Assembly (NCBI RefSeq): GCF_030412265.1
Contig: NZ_JAUHLN010000001.1
Location: 496,001-560,000 of the forward strand
DNA from: Fictibacillus terranigra
GTDB lineage: Bacteria > Bacillota > Bacilli > Bacillales > Fictibacillaceae
Direction of reading: 5' to 3'
Length of the DNA: 64,000 nucleotides
Positions 1 to 8,422 of this stretch are shown in pieces. The notes under the pieces were generated by a model. That model did not search any database. It was given only the letters and a program-made list of their open reading frames with translations, and was not told where the DNA came from. Numbering within the stretch: position 1 is the first letter of the stretch; the number at the start of each line of letters is the position of its first letter. The translations under genes and the position numbers were made by a program.

Positions 1-1932
1 GCTGCTTTGCGGATATGGCAGAACGGCGGTGTTCCCTTTTATTTCTCAACGCCTGTCATGTGTGATGGGACAGCTCAAAGCAACCAGGGGATGAGCTATT
101 CGCTTCAAAGCAGAAACGCGGTGGCGGAAATGGTGGTGAATCAGATCGAAGCTCATAGTTATCATGGCGCTTTCGTCATTCAAGGCTGTGATAAACAGCC
201 TCTTGGCGTTGTAAGCGCCCTGGCTCATCTGGACCGCGTCCGCAATTACAGGGGGGAGGCACCTTTTTTTGCGACATTCGCACCAGCACACGTCTTGCAG
301 GGAGGTACCATTCCTGCAGATTTATTCGAAGAGCTTGAGGCCGTAGCGAAAGCTGCAGAAGACGGAGGTGCTGAGGATATTGCCTTTGATCTTCGCGATG
401 CCATGGCCTACATCCTTCAATGCTCTTCCAACACTGCTTTTCAGGGGGTGCTGCAGCGGGCAAAAGAAAGAGGATTCATCACCCAGGCCGCACATGATGA
501 CTATGAAAAACGCCTTGCAGTCAATACGTGTGACGGGCTTGGCGGTGTATGCGCCTTTAATGGAACAGGCAACAGTTCCCGTCATCTGGTAGCGGGAATG
601 GGGCTCGTCCATCCTGAACTGGAGCTCCTTACGGATCCGCCAGCACAGGAGCAGATCAATAAGGCACTCGATTCACTGTCTGTCATGATTAATCAGCCGG
701 CCTTTGGCGTTTCGAATATCATGGCGTCAAATATCAAGAATGCGATCCGGATCCACAGCGCTTCAGGAGGATCGACCAACTTGATGATGCATATAGTGGC
801 GGGCATGCTGTATGGCGGCTACACGTTCAGCCTTCATGAACTCGACCGCATTCATCATGAGGTGCCGGTGCCCGATTTGTTCGATTACAGTTTGACCCAG
901 GGCAGGGATATTTTTGCCTTGGCCATGCAGTGCTGCTCAGGCAACAGCCGGGGCATGGAGTCACTGTTTTATGAACTGATCCAGAACGGAGTTCCGATGG
1001 ATGTGGATGCACCGACCGTAACCGGAACAAGCTGGCGGGACCGGCTGGAGAAGGATGGAAAGAGTCCCATCGAAAGGATTGCACAGAACCCCGTCATCCT
1101 TTCAAAGCCGAGGCGGCCATACAGTGGAGTGGATGTACTGACGGGGAATTTTTTCGAGAGTGCTGTCGTGAAAATCAGCGGGATGACCACCCGGCAGCTT
1201 GATGAGTTTGATAAGAAGGCAGCCTTTGTCCTTTATTATGAAAATGAAGAGGATGCGAATGAAGGCTTGCTTGATGCCAATCTGTTGGAGAAGCTGAAAA
1301 ATGATCGTCAGTTCTCTCAAAAGAATCTTCTTGCGGCTCTGAAGCAGAATGCGCCCGAACAGTATTCGGCGTATGCTGAACTTGCCTATGACCCGTTGTT
1401 CGAGGCGATGGTGGAGGAAAGTATTCTAAAAATAGCCGTAGTGGTATCGGGGCAAGGACCTGCAGCGTTTGGCATGCCTGAAATGTTTACCCCGATGCAG
1501 CATATCAATGCCAGCCGTAAGCTGAAAAAACTGGCCACTCTCATCAGTGATGGACGCTATTCAGGCGTAACGTACGGAGCGGCTGTCGGCCACATGACGC
1601 CTGAAGCGAAGGAAGACGGCGGGATTCTCTACCTTCAGACAGGTGATGTTTTGTTCCTTGATTTTAGGGAGCGTTCGATTCAGTTCATGGAAGAAGATTC
1701 TTTTCAAAAAGGCGAGCAGGTCTTTGCGTTTGATCATATACGGCAGCAGCGGAAAGCCCTGGCAGAAAGACGGATGAAGACGATCCGCAAGCGTCAGCGG
1801 TCGGTGGCAGCGAGCAACCGTTTGACCAGCCATACCGATGCGGCGCACGGAGTTGTCCCGCTGCAAGTGTTTGAAGAAGCTGATCTCGATTATAGAAAAG
1901 ATATCGCTTCCCTGAAATTGGCTGAACGTTAA
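1..1932 (+). CDS. IlvD/Edd-family sugar-acid dehydratase (5' end outside window)
   Basis: Dehydratase of the dihydroxy-acid/6-phosphogluconate dehydratase family, which removes water from aldonic acids to give 2-keto-3-deoxy acids. The frame is open to base 1, so the true start lies upstream. Visible family signatures are VMCDGTAQ near the beginning, QGCDKQPLG, and NTCDGLGGVCAFNGTG, which supply cysteines expected to bind an Fe-S cluster, plus SASGGSTNLMMH and a C-terminal ISDGRYSGVTYGAAVGH block. Because it is followed by KDG kinase and KDPG aldolase, a sugar-acid substrate (gluconate, xylonate or similar) is more likely than the valine/isoleucine pathway substrate; the exact substrate is inference. 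The next gene starts 30 bp downstream. Confidence 0.85.
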   Translation, partial: AALRIWQNGGVPFYFSTPVMCDGTAQSNQGMSYSLQSRNAVAEMVVNQIEAHSYHGAFVIQGCDKQPLGVVSALAHLDRVRNYRGEAPFFATFAPAHVLQGGTIPADLFEELEAVAKAAEDGGAEDIAFDLRDAMAYILQCSSNTAFQGVLQRAKERGFITQAAHDDYEKRLAVNTCDGLGGVCAFNGTGNSSRHLVAGMGLVHPELELLTDPPAQEQINKALDSLSVMINQPAFGVSNIMASNIKNAIRIHSASGGSTNLMMHIVAGMLYGGYTFSLHELDRIHHEVPVPDLFDYSLTQGRDIFALAMQCCSGNSRGMESLFYELIQNGVPMDVDAPTVTGTSWRDRLEKDGKSPIERIAQNPVILSKPRRPYSGVDVLTGNFFESAVVKISGMTTRQLDEFDKKAAFVLYYENEEDANEGLLDANLLEKLKNDRQFSQKNLLAALKQNAPEQYSAYAELAYDPLFEAMVEESILKIAVVVSGQGPAAFGMPEMFTPMQHINASRKLKKLATLISDGRYSGVTYGAAVGHMTPEAKEDGGILYLQTGDVLFLDFRERSIQFMEEDSFQKGEQVFAFDHIRQQRKALAERRMKTIRKRQRSVAASNRLTSHTDAAHGVVPLQVFEEADLDYRKDIASLKLAER

Positions 1933-1962
1933 GTAATCAAAAACGGAAAGGTGGAATGGAAG

Positions 1963-2913
1963 TTGGAACAGACAAGAAACGCGATTGAGAAACTGGGGTT
2001 TCCAGGACGAGACTGTCATGAGCTGCCAGATTCATCAAAAACTTTCCCGGATGGGGCACAGTATCGGGTGGAGATCCCCAGTGTGGAAGGCCCGGCTTCT
2101 TTTGAGGCTGTCGTAGAAGCGTGTGAGAAGTATGAGGTGGACATCCACCGGATTTCACAGGGAAGCGGCATCATGCTGCTGACGGATGAAGAGCTCGAAC
2201 AGATGTCAGCCATCGGCAAGCGGGAAAACCTTGAGGTCAGTTTGTTTGTAGGGCCGAGGGGAACGTGGGATGTATCAGCCATGCAATGGGCGAGTGCCGG
2301 AAAAATAGCCGGCCTGCGCGTTCAGGGAATGGATCAGCTCGTTTATTCCATTGAGGATATAAAGAGAGCATGCAACGTCGGAATCAGGAGCATCCTGGTA
2401 GCGGATGAGGGGTTGCTGTGGCTCGTGAACGAGTTCAAGAAAATGGGAGAACTGCCGGGAGATCTTATCGTCAAAGTTTCCGTACAGGTCGCCCAGGCCA
2501 ACCCCGTTTCCATCCGCCTGATGGAGCAGATCGGGGCCGGGACCTACAATGTGCCGACCGATCTGACGCTGTCGAGGCTGGCGGCGATCAGGCAGGCAGT
2601 TGACCTTCCGATCGATATTTATGTTGAAGTGCCGGACGATGTCGGCGGGTTTATCCGGCATTATGAAATTCCTGAGATCATCCGTGTAGCCGCTCCAGTT
2701 TACATCAAATTCGGCTTGCGGAACGCACCGAACATTTATCCTTCAGGTTCCCATCTTGAACCGACATCGATTGCCCTTTCGAAGGAACGAGTAAGAAGAG
2801 CCAAGCTTGGGCTGGAGATGATCAAGCGGTACGCACCTCATCTCAAGGTCTCCAAAAAGGGCGCTGAAGGCATTGCCATCCCCGTGTACGGTGAAAAAGT
2901 ATGGACGTCGTAA
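1963..2913 (+). CDS. U32-peptidase-like TIM-barrel protein in sugar-acid operon
   Basis: About 316 residues. I place the start at the TTG at 1963 because the ribosome-binding site AAAGGTGG ends about 9 bases before it, whereas the in-frame GTG at 1951 lies inside that site. The protein looks like an alpha/beta barrel (repeating strand-helix units such as VEVSLFVGP-type strands and KFGLRNAPNIYPSG near the end) and resembles proteins labelled U32-family peptidases that sit in aldonate clusters. No protease active site is evident to me. A role as enzyme or accessory factor for a keto-deoxy acid is inferred only from position. Its 3' end overlaps the kinase gene by 13 bp, so the two are translationally coupled. 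Confidence 0.6.
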   Translation: MEQTRNAIEKLGFPGRDCHELPDSSKTFPDGAQYRVEIPSVEGPASFEAVVEACEKYEVDIHRISQGSGIMLLTDEELEQMSAIGKRENLEVSLFVGPRGTWDVSAMQWASAGKIAGLRVQGMDQLVYSIEDIKRACNVGIRSILVADEGLLWLVNEFKKMGELPGDLIVKVSVQVAQANPVSIRLMEQIGAGTYNVPTDLTLSRLAAIRQAVDLPIDIYVEVPDDVGGFIRHYEIPEIIRVAAPVYIKFGLRNAPNIYPSGSHLEPTSIALSKERVRRAKLGLEMIKRYAPHLKVSKKGAEGIAIPVYGEKVWTS

Positions 2914-3839
2914 CGTTCGGTGAAACGATGGTCCTCTTCCATCCATCATCAGCCGTCCCTCTCCGCTTTGCGGGACAATTTGAAAAAACGATTGGAGGAG
3001 CAGAATCAAATGTGGCCATCGCCCTATCGAGGCTGGGACATCAAGCAGGATGGATCAGCAGGCTGGGGAATGATGACTTTGGTTTATATGTCCGGAATTT
3101 TATCAGGGGGGAAGGAGTGGACACCTCCAGGGTGGTATTCGACCAGGCAAGCCCTACCGCGGTTTTTTTCAAAGAAAAGCGTACAGAACAGGAGCCCAAG
3201 GTGCATTATTACCGCTCAGGTTCCGCGGCCAGCCGGATGATACCGGAAGACCTTGACGAAGACTATCTGGCCAAGGCAAAGTATCTGCATGTAACGGGCA
3301 TTACTCCGGCGTTAAGCGAAAGCTGCCGAGATTCAGTGTTCCATGCCATTGCTCTGGCAAAACAGCACGGAGTGACGGTTGTTTTTGACCCTAATATCCG
3401 GTTGAAGCTCTGGAGCAAGGAAGAGGCAAAAAAAACCTTAGTGGAAATCGCCTCGCGAAGTGATATCGTCCTTCCGGGAATCGAAGAGGGGACCCTGATG
3501 ACCGGCCGATCTCAGCCTGAGGAAGTGGCCCGGAACCTTTTGAGGAATGGAAGCAAGGCGGCCGTTGTGAAATTAGGGGCTGAAGGCGCCTATTATGATA
3601 ATGGCAATGAAAGAGGTTATATTGAAGGTTTCCATGTTTCCCATGTGGTGGATCCCATTGGTGCCGGGGACGGTTTTGCCGCAGGTTTTCTTTCCGGCCT
3701 GTTAAGAGGATGGCCGTATGAGGAGGCAGTTAAGCTGGGTAACCGGGTAGGGGCCTATGCTGTAACGGTTTCTGGAGATGTGGAAGGCTATCCTTATTTT
3801 GATCAATTATTAAAGGACAATGAGGAAATCCTTAGATGA
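2901..3839 (+). CDS. kdgK: PfkB-family 2-keto-3-deoxygluconate kinase
   Basis: Ribokinase-fold sugar kinase, 312 residues, which would phosphorylate 2-keto-3-deoxygluconate to KDPG with ATP in the cytoplasm. The N-terminal substrate-binding segment has GGAESNVAIALSRLG, the middle has FDPNIRLKLWS, and the PfkB C-terminal signature DPIGAGDGFAAGF carries the catalytic Asp and anion hole. The start ATG at 2901 lies within the end of the preceding gene. The adjacent KDPG aldolase makes the KDG assignment strong; other 2-keto sugar acids remain possible. Confidence 0.9.
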   Translation: MDVVTFGETMVLFHPSSAVPLRFAGQFEKTIGGAESNVAIALSRLGHQAGWISRLGNDDFGLYVRNFIRGEGVDTSRVVFDQASPTAVFFKEKRTEQEPKVHYYRSGSAASRMIPEDLDEDYLAKAKYLHVTGITPALSESCRDSVFHAIALAKQHGVTVVFDPNIRLKLWSKEEAKKTLVEIASRSDIVLPGIEEGTLMTGRSQPEEVARNLLRNGSKAAVVKLGAEGAYYDNGNERGYIEGFHVSHVVDPIGAGDGFAAGFLSGLLRGWPYEEAVKLGNRVGAYAVTVSGDVEGYPYFDQLLKDNEEILR

Positions 3840-3852
3840 GAGGAGCAACGGT

Positions 3853-4533
3853 ATGCTGCCAAAAGTGAACTTGCTTCAGGAATTAACGAAAAGCGGCATA
3901 ATAGCTGTCATGCGCCGGATGCCGAGAGCACAAATCGCTCCCATCGCAGAAAGTATTGCAGAAGGAGGAGTCAGCGCAATAGAAGTAACGGTGGACTCTC
4001 CAGATGCCTTTCGGGTGATCGAAGAATTGTCAGATCAGCTTAAAGGCCGGGCGATCGTAGGGGCGGGAACGGTTATTGACGGTGAATCTGCGAGATTGGC
4101 CATTCAAAGCGGCGCTGAGTTCTTGTTTAGCCCCTCCTTGCATGAGGAGGTCATCCGCATGGCACTCCGCTATGGAAAAGTAGTGATGCCGGGAGTGATG
4201 ACCCCATCAGAAATGATTCAAGCGATGGAGTGGGGAGCTGACATGGTGAAGCTTTTCCCGGCTTCTGTCCTAGGTTCGAAATACGTAAAGGACATCAGAG
4301 CTCCTTTTCCACATATCCCAGTCGTTCCAACAGGAGGGATTCATCTTGATAATACGGCCTCCTATATCAAGGCCGGCGCTGCTGCAGTCGGCATAGGAGG
4401 GAGCCTCGTCCCTTCAGAAGCCGTTCGAACCAAGGATTATACTTGGATTCAGCAAAACGCAGAGCAGTTTGTTTCAATCGTTAAAGGTGCACGTCAATCA
4501 CTCTCGCTTACTGACAATATACCGTTAATGTGA
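3853..4533 (+). CDS. eda: KDPG / 4-hydroxy-2-oxoglutarate aldolase
   Basis: Class I aldolase of about 226 residues that cleaves KDPG to pyruvate and glyceraldehyde-3-phosphate. The ATG at 3853 is preferred because GAGAGGAG lies 8 bases upstream; an in-frame ATG at 3820 overlaps the kinase gene and lacks such a site. The barrel shows IEVTVDSP (active-site Glu), VGAGTV, FSPS, and MVKLFPASVLG with the Schiff-base Lys, then VPTGGIHLDN for phosphate binding. It follows kdgK directly, completing a phosphorylative Entner-Doudoroff branch. Confidence 0.93.
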   Translation: MLPKVNLLQELTKSGIIAVMRRMPRAQIAPIAESIAEGGVSAIEVTVDSPDAFRVIEELSDQLKGRAIVGAGTVIDGESARLAIQSGAEFLFSPSLHEEVIRMALRYGKVVMPGVMTPSEMIQAMEWGADMVKLFPASVLGSKYVKDIRAPFPHIPVVPTGGIHLDNTASYIKAGAAAVGIGGSLVPSEAVRTKDYTWIQQNAEQFVSIVKGARQSLSLTDNIPLM

Positions 4534-4607
4534 TTCTTTCCAATATGAGGTATGTTACTATTAGGGAAAGACAAGCCTACTAATCTTCTGTTAAAGGGTG
4601 ATTGAAA

Positions 4608-5381
4608 ATGCCGATTATTCAGTCCGTAGACCGTGCACTTCGAATTCTGGATCTTTTTGATGAATATGAAACCGAGCTGAAAATTACGGATATCAGTTCA
4701 AGAATGAACCTTCATAAAAGTACCGTCCATTCCTTGTTAAAGACGCTTCAGCATTATCGATACATTGAGCAGAATCCTGAAAATGGAAAGTACAAGCTGG
4801 GAATGAAGCTGTTCGAAAGGGGCAACTTTGTCATTCATAACCTGGACATTCGTTCCGTTGCAAAAAAGCATTTGTTGGAACTTTCCATGAAAACAGGAAA
4901 CACGATCCATCTCGTTATTTTAGATGGAAAAGAAGGCGTTTACATCGACAAGGTAGAAGGTTCCGCTGCCACGATCCTCTATTCAAGGATCGGACGCAGA
5001 ATTCCGGTTCATTGCAGTGCTGTCGGAAAAGCTCTCGTTGCGTTCAAAGGCCAGGATGAGCTGTATTCCATTTTAAAGGATTATGAGTATATCAGCCAGA
5101 CTCCGAAAACGATCACGAATGAAAAAGACTTCCTGGCAGAATTGGATAAAGTCAAGGAAGAGGGGTATGCCGTCGATAACCAGGAAAACGAACCTGGCGT
5201 TTCCTGCACCGCCGTACCGATCAGGGATCACTCCGGGAACGTCATCGCGGCCATCAGCATGTCTCAGCCTGTTCACCGCATCAATAAAAAAACGGTAAAC
5301 GAGATTGTCAGTATGCTGAAAGATACAGCAGAGAAAATCTCCCATGAGCTTGGCTTCGGTGTAAAAGCTTCTTCCAGCTGA
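4608..5381 (+). CDS. IclR-family regulator (KdgR-like)
   Basis: About 258 residues. The ATG at 4608 follows AAAGGGTG with a 7-base gap, so the upstream in-frame TTG at 4602 is unlikely. An N-terminal winged helix-turn-helix (VDRALRILDLFDEY, ITDISSRMNLHKSTVHSLLKTL) is followed by the IclR effector-binding domain (GRRIPVHCSAVGKALVAF, VDNQENEPGVSCTAVPIRD). IclR proteins in such loci usually sense KDG or a related acid and repress the operon. A palindromic candidate operator lies downstream at 5418-5439, just before the next gene. It splits the locus into two transcription units. Confidence 0.9.
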   Translation: MPIIQSVDRALRILDLFDEYETELKITDISSRMNLHKSTVHSLLKTLQHYRYIEQNPENGKYKLGMKLFERGNFVIHNLDIRSVAKKHLLELSMKTGNTIHLVILDGKEGVYIDKVEGSAATILYSRIGRRIPVHCSAVGKALVAFKGQDELYSILKDYEYISQTPKTITNEKDFLAELDKVKEEGYAVDNQENEPGVSCTAVPIRDHSGNVIAAISMSQPVHRINKKTVNEIVSMLKDTAEKISHELGFGVKASSS

Positions 5382-5417
5382 TCACGACAGCACTCCTCAT
5401 GGCAGGAGTGTAACCAA

Positions 5418-5439
5418 TTATGAAAACTCAGTTTTATAA
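5418..5439. promoter_or_regulatory. Candidate IclR/KdgR operator palindrome
   Basis: Inverted repeat TTAT-g-AAAACT-c-AGTTTT-ATAA located between the IclR gene and the fumarylacetoacetase-family gene, 24 bases before the start at 5463. AT-rich palindromes with TGAAA/TTTCA-like halves are typical of KdgR sites. Binding by the adjacent regulator is inference. Confidence 0.5.
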
Positions 5440-5462
5440 TATAAAACCAAGGAGAGTGACCA

Positions 5463-6365
5463 ATGAGAATTTTACGATACAAAAACAAAAGAGAAACGAT
5501 TGTATTAGCAGCGCTGGCAGATGATGAAAGAGTATACGACCTTCCTCATTCTGACTTTATGGAGCTTGTTTACGCTTCTGAACGTGAAGGCAAACCAACG
5601 ATTCAATATGTGAAGGATCTAATCGCGGGACAAGAGCCGATTGAAGAAGCTTTTGATGAACTGCAGCTCGCCGTTCCGATTGCGGCGCCGGAAGTTTGGG
5701 CGTCAGGTGTGACCTATGAAAAGAGCAAGGATGCCAGAAACTATGAAGCTACCGCAGGGAAATTAGATGCGGACACATTCTACGACAAAGTATACGAAGC
5801 CGAACGCCCGGAGATCTTTTTTAAGTCAACAGCGGCCCGTACCATTGGACCCGGGCAGCCCGTCTATTTACGCAGTGATTCTGACTGGCAGATTCCTGAA
5901 CCGGAGCTTGGGCTAGTGCTGAGCAAGAGCGGAAAGGTTCTCGGTTATACGGCAGGAAACGATATGAGCTGCCGGGACATTGAGGGTGAGAATCCTTTGT
6001 ATCTTCCGCAGGCCAAGGTGTGGAAGCATTCGTGTGCCATCGGTCCGGTCATCTTGCTGGCTGAAGCGGTAGATGATCCGTATTCCTTTGACCTTGCGTG
6101 CCGAATCTACAGGTCGGATGAAAAAGTGGTGGAAGGAACGGCCAATACGAAGCAGCTGAAAAGAAGATTTGATGAGCTGGTAGAGTTTCTTGCCCGTGAT
6201 AACGAATTGTTTGACGGAACCGTTCTTCTGACAGGAACTTGCATTGTGCCGCCGAATGAATTTACTTTAAAGGAAGGCGACCGGATTGAGATTGAGATTT
6301 CTTCGATCGGTGTTTTGAACAACCCGGTGAAAAAGCAGGAAAGCAAGATCCCAACGGCTCATTAA
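5463..6365 (+). CDS. Fumarylacetoacetase-fold 2-keto-3-deoxypentonate dehydratase-like enzyme
   Basis: 300 residues; preceded by CCAAGGAGAGTG. The C-terminal FAH domain has the metal-binding pattern PEPELGLVLS and GNDMSCRDIEGENPLYLPQAK, and the segment ASGVTYEKSKDARNYE is typical of the 2-keto-3-deoxy-D-arabinonate/xylonate dehydratase subgroup rather than of fumarylacetoacetate hydrolase itself. That subgroup converts 2-keto-3-deoxypentonate to 2-oxoglutarate semialdehyde, which the aldehyde dehydrogenase at 8423 could oxidise. The subgroup assignment is from motif resemblance plus context. Confidence 0.75.
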   Translation: MRILRYKNKRETIVLAALADDERVYDLPHSDFMELVYASEREGKPTIQYVKDLIAGQEPIEEAFDELQLAVPIAAPEVWASGVTYEKSKDARNYEATAGKLDADTFYDKVYEAERPEIFFKSTAARTIGPGQPVYLRSDSDWQIPEPELGLVLSKSGKVLGYTAGNDMSCRDIEGENPLYLPQAKVWKHSCAIGPVILLAEAVDDPYSFDLACRIYRSDEKVVEGTANTKQLKRRFDELVEFLARDNELFDGTVLLTGTCIVPPNEFTLKEGDRIEIEISSIGVLNNPVKKQESKIPTAH

Positions 6366-6404
6366 CCCTTAAAAAGACTGAATCTTCAGGGAGATGGGAA
6401 TTCA

Positions 6405-6776
6405 TTGAAACTTTACACAAAAACCGCGCTTGTCACCGGGGCAGGTTCAGGAATCGGCGAGGCCATTGCCAAACGGCTGTCAGAAGAGGGCGCCTATGTG
6501 GTTATCGGTGGGAAAAAGAGTAGCGGAAGACATCAATGCTGGCAGAGAGTCGCTGCAGAGTTTACTTCCGTTGATGTGACAAAGCAAGCGGACATGAAGC
6601 GAGTGGTAGAAAGGGCTGCCGAAACGTTCGGCACCCTGGACATCCTTGTGAATAATGCAGGTGTGGGGAAAGCGGGTGCCCGGGAACAAATGAGATGCGC
6701 CAGCCGATCGGCCGGATGGGAACGCCTGAAGTCTTCTTTTATTACAGGAAGCCATTTGTGGCGGATGGCGGCTTAA
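6405..6776 (+). pseudogene. Short-chain dehydrogenase/reductase, degraded
   Basis: The start reads as a normal SDR: TALVTGAGSGIGEAIAKRLSEEGAYVVIGG. A frameshift follows (VAEDINAGRE is in another frame near 6520), then the frame returns for EFTSVDVTK and TLDILVNNAGVG. After that about 100 residues, including the catalytic Ser/Tyr-X3-Lys region, are missing. The family's C-terminal pieces MRQPIGRMGTPE, SSFITGSHL and VADGGLTA appear in three successive pieces in different frames up to about 6785. With several frameshifts and an internal deletion it cannot encode an active enzyme. It probably was a sugar-acid dehydrogenase of this locus. Confidence 0.88.
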
Positions 6777-6834
6777 CGGCGAGGTTGTCGGACCTATCAG
6801 GCGCTTGCGCTTTTCTTTAAAGGAGGAAGTGGAT

Positions 6835-7137
6835 ATGAACTATAAAACGATCATGATGAAACCGCTGGACCATGTGGCAATCGCCTTAATGGATCTTCCA
6901 CAAGGGGCATTGATCCATGTCCGGTGCGAAGAAAAAGTACACGAGGTGGAACTGAAGCAGGACATTCGCTTCGGCCATAAATTTGCGGTGAAACCGATTG
7001 GACAGGGCGGGGAAATTTTGAAATACGGTGAAGTCATCGGCAGGGCAGTTGCTGACATTGCAACCGGAGAGCATGTTCACGTTCATAATCTGGAAGGCAT
7101 AAGAGGAAGGGGGGATAAAGTTGAATCCAGAGTTTAA
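6835..7137 (+). CDS. UxaA/GarD-family dehydratase, small SAF-domain subunit
   Basis: About 100 residues. The ATG at 6835 follows AAAGGAGGAAG; an earlier GTG/ATG extension reads through the SDR debris. It matches the N-terminal SAF domain of altronate/galactarate dehydratases (HVAIALMDLPQGA, GHKFAVKPIGQGGEILKYGEVIGRA, GEHVHVHNLEG). In many bacteria this domain is fused to the catalytic part; here it is separate and overlaps the next gene by 17 bp, suggesting a two-subunit enzyme. Confidence 0.88.
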   Translation: MNYKTIMMKPLDHVAIALMDLPQGALIHVRCEEKVHEVELKQDIRFGHKFAVKPIGQGGEILKYGEVIGRAVADIATGEHVHVHNLEGIRGRGDKVESRV

Positions 7138-8299
7138 CACCAACGAATTGCTAGGGTACAGGAGGCCGGACGGGAAAGTGGGCGTAAGGAATCATGTTTT
7201 GATCCTTCCGACGATCACGTGCGCCACCCAGGCCGCAAAACAAATTACGGAACTTGTGCACGGAACTGTGAGCTTCATCCATCAGCATGGCTGTGCACAG
7301 GTGGGAGAGGACTATGACCAGACGTTTCGCACGTATGTAGGAATGGGATTGAACCCGAACGTGTACGGTGTAGTCGTCCTTGGCCTGGGCTGTGAGACCC
7401 ATCAGGCAAGAAGCGTAGCTGGAGAGATCGCCAAGAGCGGCAAACCAGTGGAGGTCGTTTCGATTCAGGACCATGGAGGCACCTTGATGACGATCGCTGA
7501 AGGGGCACGGGTTGCGGCGAGAATGGTTCAGGATGCCTCCGCTCAGCGCAGGGAGCCCTTCGATTTTAGCGAATTGATCATTGGTACGGAATGCGGAGGA
7601 TCGGACGCCTGCTCCGGCCTCTCTGCAAACCCGGCGGTCGGAGTTGTGAGTGATATGGTCGTGGATGCCGGCGGAACGGCCATCTTGGCGGAAACGACAG
7701 AGCTGATCGGTGCTGAACATTTATTGGCGAAGAGAGCCGTGAATGAAAAGGTAGCGAAGCGGGTGTATGAAGTGATCGAACAGATGGAAAGCAGGGCCAT
7801 CCTGATGGGAGTTGATATCAGAACCGGTAATCCTAGTCCCGGAAACATTGAAGGGGGCTTGAGTTCACTGGAAGAAAAATCGCTTGGCGCTTCCAACAAA
7901 TCTGGCAGCCGTCCACTGCAGGAGATCATTGATTATGCACAGTATCCGACCCAAAAGGGTCTCGTTTGGATGGATACACCGGGACATGATATCGAACAGC
8001 TGACAGGTATGGTCGCCGGCGGGGCTCAGGTTGTTCTGTTTACGAGCGGCCGCGGCACGCCGACAGGATCACCGATCGCGCCAGTGATCAAGATCTCCAC
8101 CAACACGGCCATGTTCGAAAAGATGAGGGATAACATGGATTTGAACGCCGGGACGATCATCGATGGAGAAGAAACCATTCAAACGGCGGGAAAACGGATC
8201 TTTGAAGAAATTAAAGAGGTTTCTTCAGGAAAACTCACAAAATCGGAAGTGCTCAAGCAGCATGATTTTGGTATTTGGAGAATCGGGCCTACGTTTTAA
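7121..8299 (+). CDS. UxaA/GarD-family dehydratase, large subunit
   Basis: 392 residues from a TTG start behind AGGAAGGGGGG. Hallmarks of altronate/galactarate dehydratase catalytic domains are GYRRPDGKVGVRNHVLILPT, HQHGCAQVGEDY, GLGCETHQ, GTECGGSDACSGLSANPAVG and GAQVVLFTSGRGTPTGSPIAPVIK; the Cys and His residues are expected to hold an iron centre. It would dehydrate a uronate- or aldarate-derived acid to a 2-keto-3-deoxy acid. Sulfolactate sulfo-lyase SuyAB has the same split architecture, but the sugar-acid neighbours argue for a dehydratase. Confidence 0.87.
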   Translation: MNPEFNTNELLGYRRPDGKVGVRNHVLILPTITCATQAAKQITELVHGTVSFIHQHGCAQVGEDYDQTFRTYVGMGLNPNVYGVVVLGLGCETHQARSVAGEIAKSGKPVEVVSIQDHGGTLMTIAEGARVAARMVQDASAQRREPFDFSELIIGTECGGSDACSGLSANPAVGVVSDMVVDAGGTAILAETTELIGAEHLLAKRAVNEKVAKRVYEVIEQMESRAILMGVDIRTGNPSPGNIEGGLSSLEEKSLGASNKSGSRPLQEIIDYAQYPTQKGLVWMDTPGHDIEQLTGMVAGGAQVVLFTSGRGTPTGSPIAPVIKISTNTAMFEKMRDNMDLNAGTIIDGEETIQTAGKRIFEEIKEVSSGKLTKSEVLKQHDFGIWRIGPTF

Positions 8300-8422
8300 C
8301 CGCCTTCTGAATAGCAGAAGGATTTAAGCAAGTTTTTTCCTATCTGCTTTTCGATGCCAAAATAAAAGTAACTCAGATATATGCTTTAACCGAATCTAAT
8401 AAATTAAAGGGAGAGATGAAAA

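Noticed and set aside
6835-8299. Sulfolactate sulfo-lyase (SuyAB) instead of a sugar-acid dehydratase
   Set aside because: The split architecture fits, but all neighbours are keto-deoxy sugar-acid genes and no sulfonate genes are nearby; kept only as an alternative.
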